A DNA stretch of 6,629 bases from an uncultured Collinsella sp. (GTDB lineage Bacteria > Actinomycetota > Coriobacteriia > Coriobacteriales > Coriobacteriaceae): positions 1-6,629 of the forward strand of contig CAKUCJ010000070.1 in the NCBI GenBank assembly GCA_934643435.1. Direction: 5' to 3'. Positions 5,553-6,629 of this stretch are shown here, piece by piece. Numbering within the stretch: position 1 is the stretch's first letter; each line of letters begins with the position of its first letter. Position numbers and translations under genes: made by a program. The notes under the pieces were generated by a model, which was given only the letters and a program-made list of their open reading frames with translations, did not search any database and was not told where the DNA came from.

Positions 5553-6380
5553 ATGGCCTTTGCAGAAAAACTCATCGCCGTCCGTCGCGCCAACAATCTC
5601 ACCCAAGAGCAGCTCGCCGCCAAGCTCTATGTAACGCGCCAAGCCATCAGCCGCTGGGAGCGCGGCGAGGTCACGCCGGGCATCGATATGATGAAGCTCA
5701 TTGCCGCCGTGACCGGAGAGCCGCTGTCTCATCTGCTCGAAATGCCCGAGCACTACTGCGAGAGCTGCGGCATGCTGCTCACGCCCGATGACTGCGGCAC
5801 CGACGCTACGGGCGCCACGACCGATCATTACTGCAAATGGTGCTACGACCACGGCAAGTACACCCACGAGACCACCATGGAGGCAATGATCGAGGATTGT
5901 GCCCCGCGCCTGGCGCAAAACACCGGCATGTCACTCGACGAAGCCGTTTCGCTCATGGGCGCCGTCCTACCGCAACTAGAGCGCTGGCGCACCGTGCAGG
6001 AAAACGAGGAGCGCTACGGTGCCGAAGCTCGAGCTCGCTATGGCACTGAAGCCGTCGATGCGGCAAACGACGCGCTGCTGGACATGGACCCTCAGACATG
6101 GAACGACATGAAGGAGCTTGAACGTGCCATTTTGGGCCAGCTCTCGATTGCCATGGGCGATGGCGAACCGGAAGGCAGCGAGGCTCGCAAGCTCGTCGCG
6201 ATGCATCGCCGCTGGATAGCTCTCAACTGGGGCAGCGAGCCCCAAGACGAGGCATATCTGGGGCTCGCCCACGGCTACCTCGCCGACCAGCGCTTCGTAG
6301 ACTACTATGACAAGCCGTGCGGCACTGGCGCCACAGCGTTTCTGGTCAAGGCTATCGAGTCGTCGCTGACTCGTGCTTAG
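5553..6380 (+). CDS. XRE-family regulator with zinc ribbon and C-terminal TipAS-like ligand-binding domain
   Basis: A 275-residue predicted cytoplasmic transcription regulator with three parts. Residues 3-60 are an XRE (Cro/C1) helix-turn-helix: LIAVRRANNLTQEQLAAKL, recognition helix VTRQAISRWERG, then a PGIDMMKLIAAVTG tail. Residues about 68-145 match the small zinc-ribbon family written CxxCGM...YCxxCY, with C69/C72 and C94/C97 as likely metal ligands, followed by TMEAMIE and a helical stretch ending LPQLERW. Residues about 150-272 resemble the TipAS domain: ERYG and RYGTEA, then W183, MGDGEP at 201-206, the His218 region, YLGLAHGYLADQRFVDYYD at 235-253 and a final helix. In Streptomyces TipA this domain binds thiopeptide antibiotics, but there it is attached to a MerR helix-turn-helix. 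The start is fixed by AGAGGAG 5 nt upstream. It diverges from trmO and precedes a glutaredoxin gene by 51 nt. The ligand is unknown. The helix-turn-helix is certain, the zinc ribbon very likely and the TipAS assignment likely. Confidence 0.9.
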   Translation: MAFAEKLIAVRRANNLTQEQLAAKLYVTRQAISRWERGEVTPGIDMMKLIAAVTGEPLSHLLEMPEHYCESCGMLLTPDDCGTDATGATTDHYCKWCYDHGKYTHETTMEAMIEDCAPRLAQNTGMSLDEAVSLMGAVLPQLERWRTVQENEERYGAEARARYGTEAVDAANDALLDMDPQTWNDMKELERAILGQLSIAMGDGEPEGSEARKLVAMHRRWIALNWGSEPQDEAYLGLAHGYLADQRFVDYYDKPCGTGATAFLVKAIESSLTRA

Positions 6381-6400
6381 ATTGCAGCGGCTTTGGGTAT

Positions 6401-6427
6401 CTCAATCAAAATACCAACCGATTGGAG
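6401..6427 (+). repeat. Imperfect inverted repeat that includes the glutaredoxin ribosome binding site
   Basis: CTCAATC (6401-6407) can pair with GATTGGAG (6420-6427) with one bulged G and a 12-nt loop. The right arm contains GGAG, the likely ribosome binding site for the ATG at 6432. The stem is short and could be chance or a protein-binding dyad. Confidence 0.25.
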
Positions 6428-6431
6428 ACCC

Positions 6432-6629
6432 ATGGCTACTAATCACGAGCTCGTGCTGTACGTTATGACCGGATGCCCGTATTGCATTAAGGTGAAGCGC
6501 TTCCTGGCGGACAATGGCGTGACCATCCCCGAGCGCAACATCTCGACCGACCCCGATGCCGAGCAGACGCTCATCGCCGTCGGAGGAAAGCGCCAGGTTC
6601 CCTGCCTGTTCATCGACGGCAAGCCGCTC
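6432..6629 (+). CDS. Glutaredoxin-like thiol-disulfide oxidoreductase, 3' end outside the window
   Basis: The first 66 residues of a small thioredoxin-fold protein are present; glutaredoxins of this type are usually about 75-85 residues, so only the end is missing. The strand ELVLYVMTG leads to the dithiol active site C15-P-Y-C18 and helix IKVKRFLADNGV. A second beta-alpha unit (ERNISTDPDA) follows, then the cis-proline segment RQVPCLFIDG with Pro57. Such proteins reduce disulfides or glutathione- or other thiol-mixed disulfides in the cytoplasm. An extra cysteine, Cys58, directly follows the cis-proline. The ATG is preceded by GGAG at 6424-6427. The gene lies 51 nt after the XRE/TipAS regulator stop, with no terminator seen between, so read-through from that promoter is possible. 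NrdH-type redoxins share this fold, so the electron donor is open. Confidence 0.88.
   Translation, partial: MATNHELVLYVMTGCPYCIKVKRFLADNGVTIPERNISTDPDAEQTLIAVGGKRQVPCLFIDGKPL

Noticed and set aside
5412..5918. In-frame upstream extension of trmO by 169 codons on the minus strand
   Set aside because: It is antisense to the helix-turn-helix and zinc-ribbon coding region, has no family similarity, and trmO homologues start at the ATG 5409-5411, which has its own -10 box.
6396..6415. GGTAT...ATACC hairpin between the regulator and glutaredoxin genes as a terminator
   Set aside because: Only 5 weak pairs around a 10-nt loop and no U-tract follow it.

Overview
The window reads as chromosomal DNA from a GC-rich (about 60 percent by eye), probably gut-associated actinobacterium. 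Coriobacteriia, Collinsella-like, is my best guess. It rests on the overall protein flavour, a TANNNT-type -10 box directly in front of a gene that seems to lack a ribosome binding site, and long spurious antisense reading frames. This is inference, not a database match. There are no mobile elements, CRISPR arrays, tRNAs or rRNAs that I can recognise.

Layout. Positions 1-70 hold the last codons of a plus-strand gene. It converges on a minus-strand block and is separated from it by a perfect 17-bp inverted repeat (98-137). The minus-strand block, read from right to left, contains trmO/tsaA (tRNA m6t6A methyltransferase, 4674-5411), a MalY/PatB-type PLP C-S lyase/aminotransferase (3347-4561), a family-3 solute-binding lipoprotein (2329-3201), and a hybrid sensor histidine kinase with a double-Cache-like extracellular domain and a C-terminal receiver (140-2332). 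The lipoprotein and kinase genes overlap by 4 nt (ATGA) and form a clear two-gene operon with its own extended -10 promoter. Divergent from trmO, on the plus strand, are a three-domain regulator (XRE helix-turn-helix, zinc ribbon and TipAS-like ligand-binding domain, 5553-6380) and a glutaredoxin-like gene cut by the window end (6432 onward).

How the genes may work together. The binding lipoprotein has no permease or ATPase gene beside it and is translationally coupled to a sensor kinase, so it may present a small ligand to the kinase instead of serving uptake. The kinase ends in a receiver, and no HPt or DNA-binding output is encoded here, so its target is elsewhere. The 141-bp divergent region between trmO and the XRE/TipAS regulator carries two dyads, one over the trmO -10 box and one abutting the regulator's -35 box. 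Local control of both promoters by the regulator is a testable idea. The remaining genes (C-S lyase, glutaredoxin, TrmO) look like housekeeping functions with no evident shared pathway.
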